64,000 nt of DNA from Anaerolineales bacterium (GTDB lineage Bacteria > Chloroflexota > Anaerolineae > Anaerolineales > Villigracilaceae), in NCBI GenBank assembly GCA_025056175.1, contig JANWWK010000090.1, forward strand, positions 1 to 64,000. Direction: 5' to 3'. The notes below the pieces were generated by a model. That model was given only the letters and a program-made list of their open reading frames with translations. It was not told the DNA's origin and did not search any database. The translations under genes were made by a program, and so were the position numbers. This document shows, piece by piece, positions 33,823-42,643 of this stretch. Positions within the stretch are counted from its first letter, which is position 1. The number at the start of each line of letters is the position of its first letter.

Positions 33823-34479
33823 ATGGATACCAGCAGCCCATCCCCACCCCCCTGTGCTATCAACGTCCTGGTCGTTATCTTTAGCCTGCGTGAAGACACG
33901 TTGCGCGTATTATTGTCTGCAAACGGTAACGATTGGCAATTGCCCGGTCAACCGCTGGCAGAAGCCGAACTGCTGGAAGCCTGCGCCTTGCGTGCCTTTC
34001 AACAGCAGGTGGATAGCCCTGAAGTGTACCTGGAGCAGTTATACACCTACGGCGCAATTAACGCGCCTGGCCGACAGGCGGTCAGCGTGGTCTACTTTGC
34101 GCTCCTCCCTGCCGATTCGCGCATTGAAACGGCGGGTGGTTTGCACTGGTTTCGGATAGACGAACTGCCTCCGCTCCGCGACAATCATGCTGAAATTGTC
34201 GCCTATGCGTTACGTCGTCTGCGCTATAAACTTGAGTACAGCGCCGTTGGCTTCGAGCTTCTGCCCGAAGAATTTACTTTGACTGAGTTGCAACACACCT
34301 ACGAAGTAATTCTGGGTGAAAAACTCGATAAGCGCAACTTCCGCCGCCGTATCCTCGAGGCGGGCATCATCGAAGAGACGAACCGCCGCCGCATGCGCGG
34401 CGAAGGGCGCCCGGCACGTCTCTACCGTTACCGCCCCGATGCCGTGGCTGAAGTTAAGGCTCGCAGGTTATTTCCATGA
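33823..34479 (+). CDS. NrtR-like regulator: degenerate Nudix domain plus winged helix
   Basis: A 218-residue protein. Residues 10-135 form a Nudix fold and residues 140-218 a winged helix (LTELQHTYEVILGEKLDKRNFRRRILEAGIIEE), the NrtR architecture. The Nudix box reads GQPLAEAELLEACALRAFQQQV, so the catalytic REUXEE becomes RAFQQQ. It should bind but not hydrolyse a nucleotide-sugar such as ADP-ribose. NrtR proteins repress NAD, sugar or transport genes; the esterase gene, coupled by a 4-bp overlap, or nearby genes are candidate targets. GGAAGG precedes the ATG at 33823. Confidence 0.82.
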   Translation: MDTSSPSPPPCAINVLVVIFSLREDTLRVLLSANGNDWQLPGQPLAEAELLEACALRAFQQQVDSPEVYLEQLYTYGAINAPGRQAVSVVYFALLPADSRIETAGGLHWFRIDELPPLRDNHAEIVAYALRRLRYKLEYSAVGFELLPEEFTLTELQHTYEVILGEKLDKRNFRRRILEAGIIEETNRRRMRGEGRPARLYRYRPDAVAEVKARRLFP

Positions 34480-35249
34480 CCCAAATTATCCCCACTGCCG
34501 AACCGTTCCTCTTCCCGGGCACTTCGGAAACTGGCGTTTTGCTCGTTCACGGCTTTACCGGCACGCCCAAAGAAATGCGCTGGATGGGCGAAACCCTCAA
34601 TCGAGAGTACGGCTTCACCTGTCTGGGTGTGCGCCTGACCGGACACGCCACCCGACCTGGGGATATGATTCGCTCCAATTACACCGACTGGCTGCTTTCG
34701 GTTGAAGACGGCTATCGTCTGCTCTCTGGCGCGGCGCGGCGCATTGTTCTCGCCGGGCTTTCGATGGGCGGTGTGCTTGCGCTCACCCTGGCTGCGGAAC
34801 TGCCCCTTGCTGGCGTGGTTGCAATGGCCACCCCTTATGCCCTGCCCGCCGATTGGCGGCTGGACTATACCGAATGGTTAAGCAAACTCCAACCTTACAT
34901 GCCCAAGAGCAGCGACCCGCCCGGCACAGGCTGGTTCGACCCGGACGCCTGGAAAGAGCATGTGGCATATCCTCAAAACCCGGTGCGCTCCATCGGCGAA
35001 TTGAAAAAACTGCTCGACAGGATGCGCGCCACGTTGCCCGGGGTCACCTGCCCCACGCTGCTCATCTATTCCAGAGATGACCGATACCTTCCCTTCGGCA
35101 GTGAAGCCAGCATGAATTACATTTTCGACCATCTGGGTGCGGCGCGCAAAGAAAAACTGCTCATCGAAGGCTCCGGCCATGTCCTCACGCGCGATGCGCA
35201 ACGTGAAACGGTCTTCCGCGCTGCCGCTGAATTCATTCAAAGCCTGTAA
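34476..35249 (+). CDS. Alpha/beta-hydrolase (Est30-like carboxylesterase)
   Basis: A 257-residue esterase or monoacylglycerol lipase. LLVHGFTGTPKEM forms the oxyanion region (residues 22-34), GLSMGG holds the nucleophile Ser (about 94), Asp is in YSRDDRYLP and the catalytic His in GSGHVLTRD. The length fits thermophilic Est30-type carboxylesterases. No signal peptide, so cytosolic. It overlaps the NrtR-like gene by 4 bp (ATGA). Confidence 0.9.
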   Translation: MTQIIPTAEPFLFPGTSETGVLLVHGFTGTPKEMRWMGETLNREYGFTCLGVRLTGHATRPGDMIRSNYTDWLLSVEDGYRLLSGAARRIVLAGLSMGGVLALTLAAELPLAGVVAMATPYALPADWRLDYTEWLSKLQPYMPKSSDPPGTGWFDPDAWKEHVAYPQNPVRSIGELKKLLDRMRATLPGVTCPTLLIYSRDDRYLPFGSEASMNYIFDHLGAARKEKLLIEGSGHVLTRDAQRETVFRAAAEFIQSL

Positions 35250-35272
35250 GCCAAGAGGCTTTTGATACCGCT

Positions 35273-35295
35273 GATGTCGCGATGAACGCGACATC
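35273..35295 (+). other. Hairpin just before the MFS gene
   Basis: GATGTCGCG (35273-35281) and CGCGACATC (35287-35295) form a perfect 9-bp stem with a 5-nt loop. It ends directly before the GGGAG ribosome site of the MFS gene and has no T-run, so it may modulate translation of that TTG-started gene. Confidence 0.65.
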
Positions 35296-35307
35296 GGGAG
35301 AAACTGC

Positions 35308-36435
35308 TTGAATCGCAATTTGCTCTTCATCGCTCTCGCTTTGCTCTTGTGGGGGTTTGGAGAAGGAATGTTCATCAACTTTATCCCCATCTACCTGGAT
35401 ACCGAATTTCACCTGACCAAATCTCAGATTGGACTGGTACTGGGGATATTTGGCTTCTCGCTCATGCTCACGCACCTGCCCGCCGGCTGGCTGGCCGACC
35501 GGTTGGGGCGCCGTCCACTCTTGCTGGCTGCCTGGCTGATAGGGCTACTCGCCACTGTGCTGATGGCGCTGGGACGTGTTTTGACGCTCTATCTGGCAGG
35601 GTTGTTTCTCTACGGTCTCACCTCGTTCGTCTCCTCCCCCCTGAGCAGTTACGTCACTGCCGCACGTGGCAAGTGGTCGGTCGGAACGGCACTGGCGCTC
35701 ACCACCGCTACCTTCAGTACCGGGATGGTGTTTGGGCCACTCATGGGCGGCTGGATTGGCGAGCAGTGGGGCATGCGTGTTGGCTTCCTGACGGCTTCTG
35801 CAGTGTTTAGCGTTTCGACGTTTTTCATCTTCCTCATCGCCGCCCAGCCGCTCGACCATCACGACCCTGCCGCACCGCCACCTGGCTTGTGGAAAAACCG
35901 CCGTTTTGCACTCTTTTTGAGCATCGTGGCGTTTGCGGTCTTCTCGATGTACCTGGCCGTTCCGCTCACTCCCAACTTTCTGGAAAGTGTGCGAGGACTT
36001 TCTCTCAGTCAGAACGGCCTGGTCTTCGCTGCCGGTGCGCTCGGGAATGCGCTGGTGGCAATTCTGCTCAGTCGGTACGAACCGCGCTTTGGGTTTCTGG
36101 TAGCACAAGGTCTGGTTCTCCTCTTTGCGCTGGCAATCTGGCAGGGAAACAGCCTGCCGGTTTTTGCGCTTGGCTATTTTCTGCTGGGCGGTTTTCGCGC
36201 AGCGCGGCCGATGTACCTTGCGCAAGCGCGTGCTCTGGTGCATGATTCGCAAATGGGTCTGACCTATGGCGCTCTCGAAACCATCAGCGGGTTGGTTTTC
36301 TTTTTGACACCGCCGCTGGCCGGGTTGCTCTTCGAGTGGAAGCCAGAAGCCGTCTATCCCCTTTCAATTATTCTGCTAAGCTTTTCGATTGGTATCGGTT
36401 GGTTGTTTTTGCCTTCCAGGGAACCCCATGCTTGA
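35308..36435 (+). CDS. Major facilitator superfamily transporter
   Basis: A 375-residue MFS carrier with about twelve hydrophobic segments. The loop between helices 2 and 3 carries the family motif (LPAGWLADRLGRRPLL). The start is a TTG with GGGAG upstream; no better start exists nearby. The N-terminal EGMFINFIPIYL suggests a small-molecule or drug exporter; the substrate is unknown. It overlaps the MBL-hydrolase gene by 8 bp. Confidence 0.85.
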   Translation: MNRNLLFIALALLLWGFGEGMFINFIPIYLDTEFHLTKSQIGLVLGIFGFSLMLTHLPAGWLADRLGRRPLLLAAWLIGLLATVLMALGRVLTLYLAGLFLYGLTSFVSSPLSSYVTAARGKWSVGTALALTTATFSTGMVFGPLMGGWIGEQWGMRVGFLTASAVFSVSTFFIFLIAAQPLDHHDPAAPPPGLWKNRRFALFLSIVAFAVFSMYLAVPLTPNFLESVRGLSLSQNGLVFAAGALGNALVAILLSRYEPRFGFLVAQGLVLLFALAIWQGNSLPVFALGYFLLGGFRAARPMYLAQARALVHDSQMGLTYGALETISGLVFFLTPPLAGLLFEWKPEAVYPLSIILLSFSIGIGWLFLPSREPHA

Positions 36436-37066
36436 GATTGTCTCGTTTTGTCTTGGACCCGTCCAGACCAATGCGTATCTGATTGCCGACCCGCAGACGC
36501 GCGAAGCGGCAGTGATTGACCCTGCGTGGGATGGACACCTGCTCCTGGCAGAAGCGCAGCGGCGCGGCTGGCGAATCGGCCATCTGTGGTACACTCACGC
36601 TCACTTTGACCATATCGGCGGAGCGGCGGCGATTGCCGATGCGCTTAACCCCCTGCCGCTGGTGGCGCTCCATCCGGCAGACCATGTCTTGTGGCGGGCC
36701 GGCGGTGGCGGGCGGCTGTTCGGTCTGCCAATTGACCCCGGCCCTGAGCCTTCGATTGATTTCGTTCATGGGCAAATTTTGCGGCTGGGGTCAAATGTGT
36801 TCGAGGTGCGGCATGTCCCCGGCCATACCCCCGGCCATGTCCTGCTCTATTGTGCTGCAGAACGGGTATGCTTCTGTGGCGATTTGATTTTCGCCGGCGG
36901 CGTAGGGCGCACCGATTTGCCCGGCGGCAGTTGGGAGAGCCTGGTTTACAGCATTCGCACGCAGGTTTATACCCTGCCCGATGACACTCGCCTGCTCTCT
37001 GGTCACGGCCCAGAAACAACGGTCGGCGAAGAGAAAGTCTCCAATCCATTTGTGCAGGAGTATTGA
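36428..37066 (+). CDS. Metallo-beta-lactamase fold hydrolase (glyoxalase II-like)
   Basis: A 212-residue protein. THAHFDHIGG (about 57-66) is the HXHXDH metal site, with further ligands in HVPGHTPGH and CGDLIFAGGVGRTD. The layout matches small glyoxalase II/persulfide dioxygenase-like hydrolases. I start at the ATG at 36428 (MLEIVSFCLGPVQTNAYLI), which gives the standard first strand, not at 36389. It is probably cytosolic and co-translated with the MFS gene. Confidence 0.88.
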   Translation: MLEIVSFCLGPVQTNAYLIADPQTREAAVIDPAWDGHLLLAEAQRRGWRIGHLWYTHAHFDHIGGAAAIADALNPLPLVALHPADHVLWRAGGGGRLFGLPIDPGPEPSIDFVHGQILRLGSNVFEVRHVPGHTPGHVLLYCAAERVCFCGDLIFAGGVGRTDLPGGSWESLVYSIRTQVYTLPDDTRLLSGHGPETTVGEEKVSNPFVQEY

Positions 37067-37071
37067 GGAGA

Positions 37072-38046
37072 ATGAAAAAATTACCGATATTGTCTCTGTT
37101 ATTAGCGCTTCTGACCGCCTGTGCCAGCGACCCTGCCCCGCAGAGCAGCCGCAAAGCCACGTTTGCGGTTGTTCTGAATGATGTACAAGCCCGCCTGGTT
37201 GCCGAAGCCGATTTGAAGCCTGCCGTACCGGGCGACCAGTTGCAGGTGGGTGGCCAGGCGCGCAGTGGCGAAACCGGCCGCGCCCGGCTCGACCTGCAGC
37301 CAGATGGCACGGTCGTCCGTCTGGCGCCCAACACGTTGTTCACGCTCACAGCACTGGAGTCACAAGAGCAAACACCTTTTTCGCGCCTGAGCCTGATGTT
37401 TGGGAAACTGTGGATTATTCTGTCAGGAGGCAGCCTGGAGGTTGAAACACCCTACGGGGTGGCCGCGGTACGAGGCAGTTACATGTCGGTCGCCTTTGAC
37501 GAAACGCAGGGGATGGTGGTGACCTGTCTGGAGGGGCAGTGCAGCCTGACCAACCCGGCTGGGACGGTGGAACTGACCGATGGACAAACTGCCTCCATCC
37601 CGCAATTGAACGCTCCGCCCTCGCTGCCTCAGCCGATGTTGCCAGAAGCGTATCAGGAGTGGGAACAGGCCAGCCCCGAAGCAGTGGCGCTGCTTCACCC
37701 CGAAAAAGCACCAGAACTGCGCTATGACCAGAATGGAAACCCGCTTCCCACTCAGTCGGAAGGGGCGTTGAACACCCGCCCGTTTACTTTTGAACTGAGC
37801 AACAATTGCCCGTCTGAAATTCCCGAAGGCGGCGATTGGACATGGGAGTTTGAGCGGCTGCCCGACCAGAGGGGCGCGGGCTTCGTCGAGACGGTCATCG
37901 TCTCGAATGGTCAGACTGTAAGCGGGACGCTCCCACCCGGCCAGTATCTGGTCACTGATTGGTTTGCCACAGGCGAGCAACACGGCCCCAACCTCATCAA
38001 CTCCGATACCATGCAGACGCTGCAAGTCCAGAATTGCCGTAAATAA
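37072..38046 (+). CDS. FecR-domain lipoprotein
   Basis: A 324-residue lipoprotein with a lipobox LLTAC (Cys17). Residues 25-165 form a FecR-like domain (QLQVGGQARSGETGRARLDLQPDGTVVRLAPNT, then VETPYGVAAVRGSYMSVAF). The C-terminal part (from about 230) is a possible carbohydrate- or protein-binding beta domain. FecR domains relay surface signals or, in such lipoproteins, may bind envelope polymers. No sigma factor is adjacent. GAGGAG lies 1 nt before the ATG and CAGGAG 11 nt before it. Confidence 0.8.
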   Translation: MKKLPILSLLLALLTACASDPAPQSSRKATFAVVLNDVQARLVAEADLKPAVPGDQLQVGGQARSGETGRARLDLQPDGTVVRLAPNTLFTLTALESQEQTPFSRLSLMFGKLWIILSGGSLEVETPYGVAAVRGSYMSVAFDETQGMVVTCLEGQCSLTNPAGTVELTDGQTASIPQLNAPPSLPQPMLPEAYQEWEQASPEAVALLHPEKAPELRYDQNGNPLPTQSEGALNTRPFTFELSNNCPSEIPEGGDWTWEFERLPDQRGAGFVETVIVSNGQTVSGTLPPGQYLVTDWFATGEQHGPNLINSDTMQTLQVQNCRK

Positions 38047-38130
38047 CGGTGCGAACGGTGACTTTCTCCGCCAGCAGGTGTTTTGAAAACAATTCGATGT
38101 TTCAGGATTTGTGTGGAAGCATGGGCTTAA

Positions 38131-38742
38131 TTACCCAGGCACAACGGGTCGAAAATTTTTTAAGGCCTGGATGGCGCGTTGTAAACTGGGGGCATTCACC
38201 TTGGCGCGTTCAGCCTGCCAATCTTCAATCACAAATCTTTCGATCTGTCCCCGGTAGTTTTTGCCCACCAGCCCTGGCGAATGAGGGGCAGGGACGATGT
38301 CTTCAAGAATGATTCTGGAAGTGGAGCGCCGTGCCAGGTTGACCACCGTCTGCTTGGGATGTTGTTCTAGTTCGGGCTGTTGGGGAATATGGTGAACAGG
38401 AATGCTCAAGAATTTTGCAAATTCGTCCCGGTCAGCCAATAACCAGGCCTCTACTGTACGCACCGCAATACGGATTTGCAAATTCGGATTTTGTCCATTT
38501 GGAAACCATTTTTGTAATAATTCTGGTGGACAGGCATTTGTTTCCAGGTCAACCAATGCTACATAAGGCCAGGAACGCGCTGCGTTGTTATAGATGCCCA
38601 CGTTTTTCTCTATCCATGCACGCCCGCGTCTCCCATAGCAAACCCGCGCTTCCAGATGTGGAGACACCTGTCTGATTAGCTGACGCAAGACCAGTTCATC
38701 AAGCAGCCCTTCAGCAATCAAGTTAATCGGAATTCGGCTCAC
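38131..38742 (-). CDS. DUF4276 (TOPRIM-like) protein, copy 1
   Basis: A 203-residue protein. Signs of the DUF4276 family are IAEGLLDELVL near the start (a Glu after the first strand, as in TOPRIM folds), VALVDLETNACPPELL, and IRIAVRTVEAWLLADRDEFAKFL. DUF4276 genes usually follow AAA ATPase genes and are thought to act as their nuclease-like partner, as in OLD or PARIS-type systems; activity here is inference. The acidic pair in VDLE differs from the VDED of copy 2. The GTG start overlaps the upstream ATPase stop (GTGA). Confidence 0.75.
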   Translation of the reverse strand: MSRIPINLIAEGLLDELVLRQLIRQVSPHLEARVCYGRRGRAWIEKNVGIYNNAARSWPYVALVDLETNACPPELLQKWFPNGQNPNLQIRIAVRTVEAWLLADRDEFAKFLSIPVHHIPQQPELEQHPKQTVVNLARRSTSRIILEDIVPAPHSPGLVGKNYRGQIERFVIEDWQAERAKVNAPSLQRAIQALKNFRPVVPG

Positions 38743-39884
38743 AGTTTAAATAACTCCAACTGGTGCAAATCACGTGGTTCAGTGTATGGGATGACAACAT
38801 CTGCGGGCGATAAGCCTTCATCAAGCAACTTCTGGATTTCAGGCTGACTTGCGGCAGTTTTTACCTGGGTTCCTTCCTGGTTGGGCGTGAGCATTAAGAT
38901 TTCATCGCCAGCAATGCCTTCATCGGACAATAATTCAAAACTATGGGTGCTAATAAAAATCTGCCGTTTGCGCTCGCGCTGAATCCGATGAATTAATCCG
39001 GGCAAACGACGTATAACGCCACTGTGTAGAGAAAGTTCAGGTTCTTCAAGCAGGAGTGGACCATCACCATCCTGTAATGCCCACAGTAAGCCTAACAGTC
39101 GCAGTGTCCCGTCAGAAAATGACTCTTCATTTTGCTTAGCAGGCAACTGCCGCCAGTGCTCATAAAGGCCAACCAGGTGCGGTGTGCCAAATTCATCCTG
39201 GTCAAGGCGTAACTCTTTCAATTGAGGCACAGCAATTTTCAAGGCTTGCAAAATACGTCGTAAGCGGGCATTGCGTGTTTTCTCCTGAGTTTTTGCGACG
39301 CGCTCCAGAAAGTTATACCCAAAAGCTTCTGCCTGTTTACTCAAAGATGACCAGTCGCGTCCGCCGCGAATGATTTGTGGAACAAGGTGAAGATACGCTA
39401 TTTTCTCGAAGAATTTTGCAATTTCACGAAATGGGGCATTCAGGTTGATTTGTTCAAGCGCAGTTTGCGTAAGCCGGATAGGGTCCTTCATATCATCATC
39501 GTCTGGCCGCTTTAGGATGATTTCGTTGTTTTTATAAACAACTTCATGCCTAATCACAGGCAGACGATGACCACGTGACTGTTGATTGAATTTAATTTCA
39601 TATTTCCATGAATCATTACCGCCATTAGAGAGTACCACGGTGATACCAACGTCCGGGTCCTGGCGTGCTGCCAGACAACGAATTTTGGACACACCACCGC
39701 GTTCATCTACTGCTCGTTGCAACCCTCCACCAGGAGCAGCCAGGTCTCGTAAAAAGCGTAAGGCATCCAAAAAATTCGATTTCCCAGATGCGTTTGGTCC
39801 GACAAGAAAAACACGCTCTTTCAGATTAGCAACCACTTTGCGAAAATTTTTCCAACTATAAAGTTCGACCTGGCTGATGTACAT
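38739..39884 (-). CDS. AAA ATPase of the RecF/OLD class (AAA_21), copy 1
   Basis: A 381-residue ABC-type ATPase. ELYSWKNFRKV is the N-lobe strand, GPNASGKSNF (about 28-37) is Walker A, the signature region is EESFSDGTLRLLGLLWAL, LLLEEPELSLHSG is Walker B, and STHSFELLSDE is the H-loop. No nuclease domain is fused. With the overlapping DUF4276 gene it forms a two-component module. I start at ATG 39884, with GGAGA upstream. The module lies 86 bp downstream of rny on the same strand, with no terminator seen between them. Confidence 0.88.
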   Translation of the reverse strand: MYISQVELYSWKNFRKVVANLKERVFLVGPNASGKSNFLDALRFLRDLAAPGGGLQRAVDERGGVSKIRCLAARQDPDVGITVVLSNGGNDSWKYEIKFNQQSRGHRLPVIRHEVVYKNNEIILKRPDDDDMKDPIRLTQTALEQINLNAPFREIAKFFEKIAYLHLVPQIIRGGRDWSSLSKQAEAFGYNFLERVAKTQEKTRNARLRRILQALKIAVPQLKELRLDQDEFGTPHLVGLYEHWRQLPAKQNEESFSDGTLRLLGLLWALQDGDGPLLLEEPELSLHSGVIRRLPGLIHRIQRERKRQIFISTHSFELLSDEGIAGDEILMLTPNQEGTQVKTAASQPEIQKLLDEGLSPADVVIPYTEPRDLHQLELFKL

Positions 39885-39970
39885 ATTTCGTCTCCGAGTC
39901 ACTGCAAAAAAGGTTCAACGACAACGGACAGAAAAGAATTTTGAAGGTGAGATACGAACTTTGTAGCTAT

Positions 39971-41500
39971 CTATTTGGCGTAATCTACCGCGCGCGTTTC
40001 GCGGATGACCGTTACTTTGATTTGACCGGGGTACTGCATGGTTTCCTCAATTTTTCGGGCAATATCGCGCGCCAGGCGGGCCGAGGCCAGGTCGTCAATC
40101 TCTTCAGGGCGGACGATGATACGCACTTCGCGTCCGGCCTGGATGGCAAAGGCCTGGGAGACGCCCGCGAACGAAGTCGCCATATCTTCCAGGGTGCGAA
40201 TGCGCTTGATGTAGGCTTCCAGGTCTTCGCGCCGCGCGCCGGGCCGTGCGCCGGAGATGGCATCGGCTGCTTCAGCAATCACCGCCTCGATGGTTTCCTG
40301 TTCCACTTCGTGATGATGCGAGGCAATCGCGTTCACTACCACCGGGTGAACGCCATAGCGTTTACAAAATTCGGCGCCTAAACTGGCATGCGTCCCTTCC
40401 TGGTTGTGGTCCATGGCCTTGCCAATATCATGCAAAAAGCCGCCTTGTTTGGCCCATTCCACGTTGGCACCCAGTTCGGCGGCCAGAATGCCGGCCAGTT
40501 TTGCCACTTCCACCGCGTGGGCCAGCTGGTTCTGTCCGTAAGAGGTGCGAAATTTCAGGCGTCCCATCATGCGCAGCACTTCGGGGTGTAAGCCGGTCAC
40601 GCCGGCATCAAAAGCGGCCTGTTCGCCGGCTTCGGCGATGATTTTTTCGACCGCTTTGGTTTCATCGTTGATGATTTTTTCGATATGGGCCGGATGAATG
40701 CGCCCATCCAGGGTGAGACGGGTGAGGGCGCGGCGGGCAATTTCTCGGCGCACCGAGTCGAAGCAGGAGATGGTGACCGCTTCGGGAGTATCATCCACAA
40801 TCACATCTACCCCGGCAGCCTGCTCAAAGGCGCGGATGTTGCGCCCGTTGCGGCCTACGATGCGGCCTTTCATTTCCTCGTTGGGCAAAGGCACTACCGC
40901 CGAAGTGACCTCGGCCACATGCTCCGAAGCCACGCGCTGAATAGCATCGGCAATCAGTTTGCGGGCGCGCTTTTCGCCCTCCTCGCGCGCTTCGGTTTCG
41001 ATTTGGCGAATGATGCGCGCCATATCGCCGCGCGCTTCTTTTTCGACTTCGTCCAGCAAGAGTTTGCGTGCGTCTTCCTTGCTCATCTCGGCAATCTCTT
41101 GCAGTTTTTCCATCTGTTGGGTGTAGATTTTGTCCACCTCGTTGGCGCGCCGGTCAATACTGCTCTGACGCTTGTTGAGGTTCTGTTCGCGCTGTTCCAG
41201 CCGTTCAGCGCGGCTATCCAGCTCGGAGCGGCGGCGGTCCAGGCGTTCGATTTCGCGGTTGAGTTCGCTGCGCCGCTGATTGATTTCGCGTTCACCCTCC
41301 TGGACGATTTTCAACGCTTTGGCGCGGGCTTCCAGTTCGATTTTGTTGGCTTTATCGGTCGCCTCCTGAATGATTCCCTGGGCTTTGGCCTGCTCCTCAC
41401 GCCGTCGTTTTTCGACCTGATAACGGTTGAAGAAGTAGCCCGCAGCAAAGCCCGCAATCAAGGTCAAAATTTCAAGAATGAAAATTATCGGGCCGTTCAT
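39971..41500 (-). CDS. rny: Ribonuclease Y
   Basis: A 509-residue membrane-anchored endoribonuclease. Order: N-terminal transmembrane helix (about 4-24), long charged coiled coil (30-190), KH domain with GRIVGRNGRNIRAFEQ (about 205-220), HD domain with FLHDIGKAMDHNQEGTHASLG, and C-terminal domain ending GQIKVTVIRETRAVDYAK. RNase Y initiates mRNA decay. The ATG at 41500 gives the normal N-terminus and overlaps the recX stop (ATGA). Confidence 0.97.
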   Translation of the reverse strand: MNGPIIFILEILTLIAGFAAGYFFNRYQVEKRRREEQAKAQGIIQEATDKANKIELEARAKALKIVQEGEREINQRRSELNREIERLDRRRSELDSRAERLEQREQNLNKRQSSIDRRANEVDKIYTQQMEKLQEIAEMSKEDARKLLLDEVEKEARGDMARIIRQIETEAREEGEKRARKLIADAIQRVASEHVAEVTSAVVPLPNEEMKGRIVGRNGRNIRAFEQAAGVDVIVDDTPEAVTISCFDSVRREIARRALTRLTLDGRIHPAHIEKIINDETKAVEKIIAEAGEQAAFDAGVTGLHPEVLRMMGRLKFRTSYGQNQLAHAVEVAKLAGILAAELGANVEWAKQGGFLHDIGKAMDHNQEGTHASLGAEFCKRYGVHPVVVNAIASHHHEVEQETIEAVIAEAADAISGARPGARREDLEAYIKRIRTLEDMATSFAGVSQAFAIQAGREVRIIVRPEEIDDLASARLARDIARKIEETMQYPGQIKVTVIRETRAVDYAK

Positions 41501-42165
41501 TTCGTTTCCATGTCCTCGTTTTCGGTAAGATAGGTCTTGCTGTTCGAGCGCGTCTCTGCCCACAGGCCGCGCAACACGGCGTCAACCACTTCGTAGGAAA
41601 AACCGCGCCGCGCCAGAAAGCCGCCGAGTTTTGCGCGGAAGGTCGGCCAGTCGAATCCTTGCACCTTACGCAGATACTTTTGGGCTGCCTGGCGCGCCAG
41701 GGTTTCCTCGTCTGTATTTTGCGCCAAAATCTGATGGATGACTTCTTCCTGCAATCCTTTGCGGCGCAGTTCCAATGCCAGCAGGCGGCGCGAACGAGGA
41801 CGGAAAACATTGCGGTTTTCTACCCACGTTTCAGCAAAGTGGCGGTCATCGAGCAAGCCCGTTTCCTGAAGGCGTGCTATCGTCTGTTCGATGACCACAT
41901 CCGGCATGGCGTGCTTTTGCAAATGTTCCCGAATTTCGCTCACCGAGCGGGCGCGATAACCAAGCAGGCGCAGCGCCTGCTGTAACGCCGTTTCCCGCGC
42001 ATCGTCTTCTTTGAGAGCGGCAATCCGTTCTTCGGTCAGTTCCTGCCCCACACGCAACCAGCCAGCAGTGACACGGGAGAGACCAAAAGCGAAGTGCCCG
42101 TCCAGGTGGATGTTGACGCGCTGCGGGTTTTTCTTTTGAATCTCGATGGACGTAATTTTTGCCAT
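41497..42165 (-). CDS. recX: Regulatory protein RecX
   Basis: A 222-residue RecX protein. AKITSIEIQKKNPQRVNIHLDGHFAFGL is the typical N-terminal region; RARSVSEIREHLQKHAMPDVVIEQTIARLQETGLLDDRHFAETWVENR is the signature helical repeat. RecX binds and restrains RecA filaments. recA is not in the window. The ATG at 42165 fits the family better than the extended ORF. It is followed by rny with a 4-bp overlap, and preceded by a roughly 300-nt structured leader. Confidence 0.92.
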   Translation of the reverse strand: MAKITSIEIQKKNPQRVNIHLDGHFAFGLSRVTAGWLRVGQELTEERIAALKEDDARETALQQALRLLGYRARSVSEIREHLQKHAMPDVVIEQTIARLQETGLLDDRHFAETWVENRNVFRPRSRRLLALELRRKGLQEEVIHQILAQNTDEETLARQAAQKYLRKVQGFDWPTFRAKLGGFLARRGFSYEVVDAVLRGLWAETRSNSKTYLTENEDMETK

Positions 42166-42228
42166 TAAAGCACGCAACCGTGAGCCTGCCTGTGCAAGCC
42201 ACGGCTGCAAGAACATACCCGGAACACT

Positions 42229-42482
42229 TCCCTTTCCTATCCGGTCAGGAAAAGGTACGCAGATAGGGGTGGAACCAGCCACCCTACCGGCAGTTATGGG
42301 ATGCAGTCTATTTCTCGAATATCGTCCCGTCCTGAAAGAAAGGCTTACCAAACGGAGGGGTTGATTTCTCAAATGCCCGTATATACAAAACGGGCAGACC
42401 TATTTCGTATCCAGGTAGTACCAACAACGTGGCCGCAAATCATCAGGCGGCGCTCGAATTAACAAGTCTTAATCCAATTATA
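42229..42482 (-). other. Structured leader region of the recX-rny operon
   Basis: The 478-bp gap between recX and maeB has no gene. On the minus strand a TATAAT (42477-42482) lacks a clear -35. Three hairpins follow: TGCCCGT/ACGGGCA (42374-42396), a 10-bp GGTAGGGTGG-type stem (42262-42288) and a CCTTTTCCT/AGGAAAGG stem (42231-42255). It may be a regulatory leader or a small RNA, but it matches no RNA family I can name. The maeB promoter should lie in 42483-42640. Confidence 0.35.
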
Positions 42483-42643
42483 CCCGGAATGTTAACAAAT
42501 GAGTATCGTTTCAGTCCCCTTCAAAACGCCGAACCATTGCAAACTCCTGGCAAGAATCGCCCTGACGAATGACAAAAAGAACTAACCGCAAAGCCGAATT
42601 TGTGCCATAATGGATTTATCCCCACACCCAAAGGAGGAACTCA

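Noticed and set aside
42246-42310. Possible tRNA in the recX-maeB gap (paired GGTGG/CCACC stem)
   Set aside because: No anticodon arm, T-loop (GTTCRA) or acceptor stem could be found.
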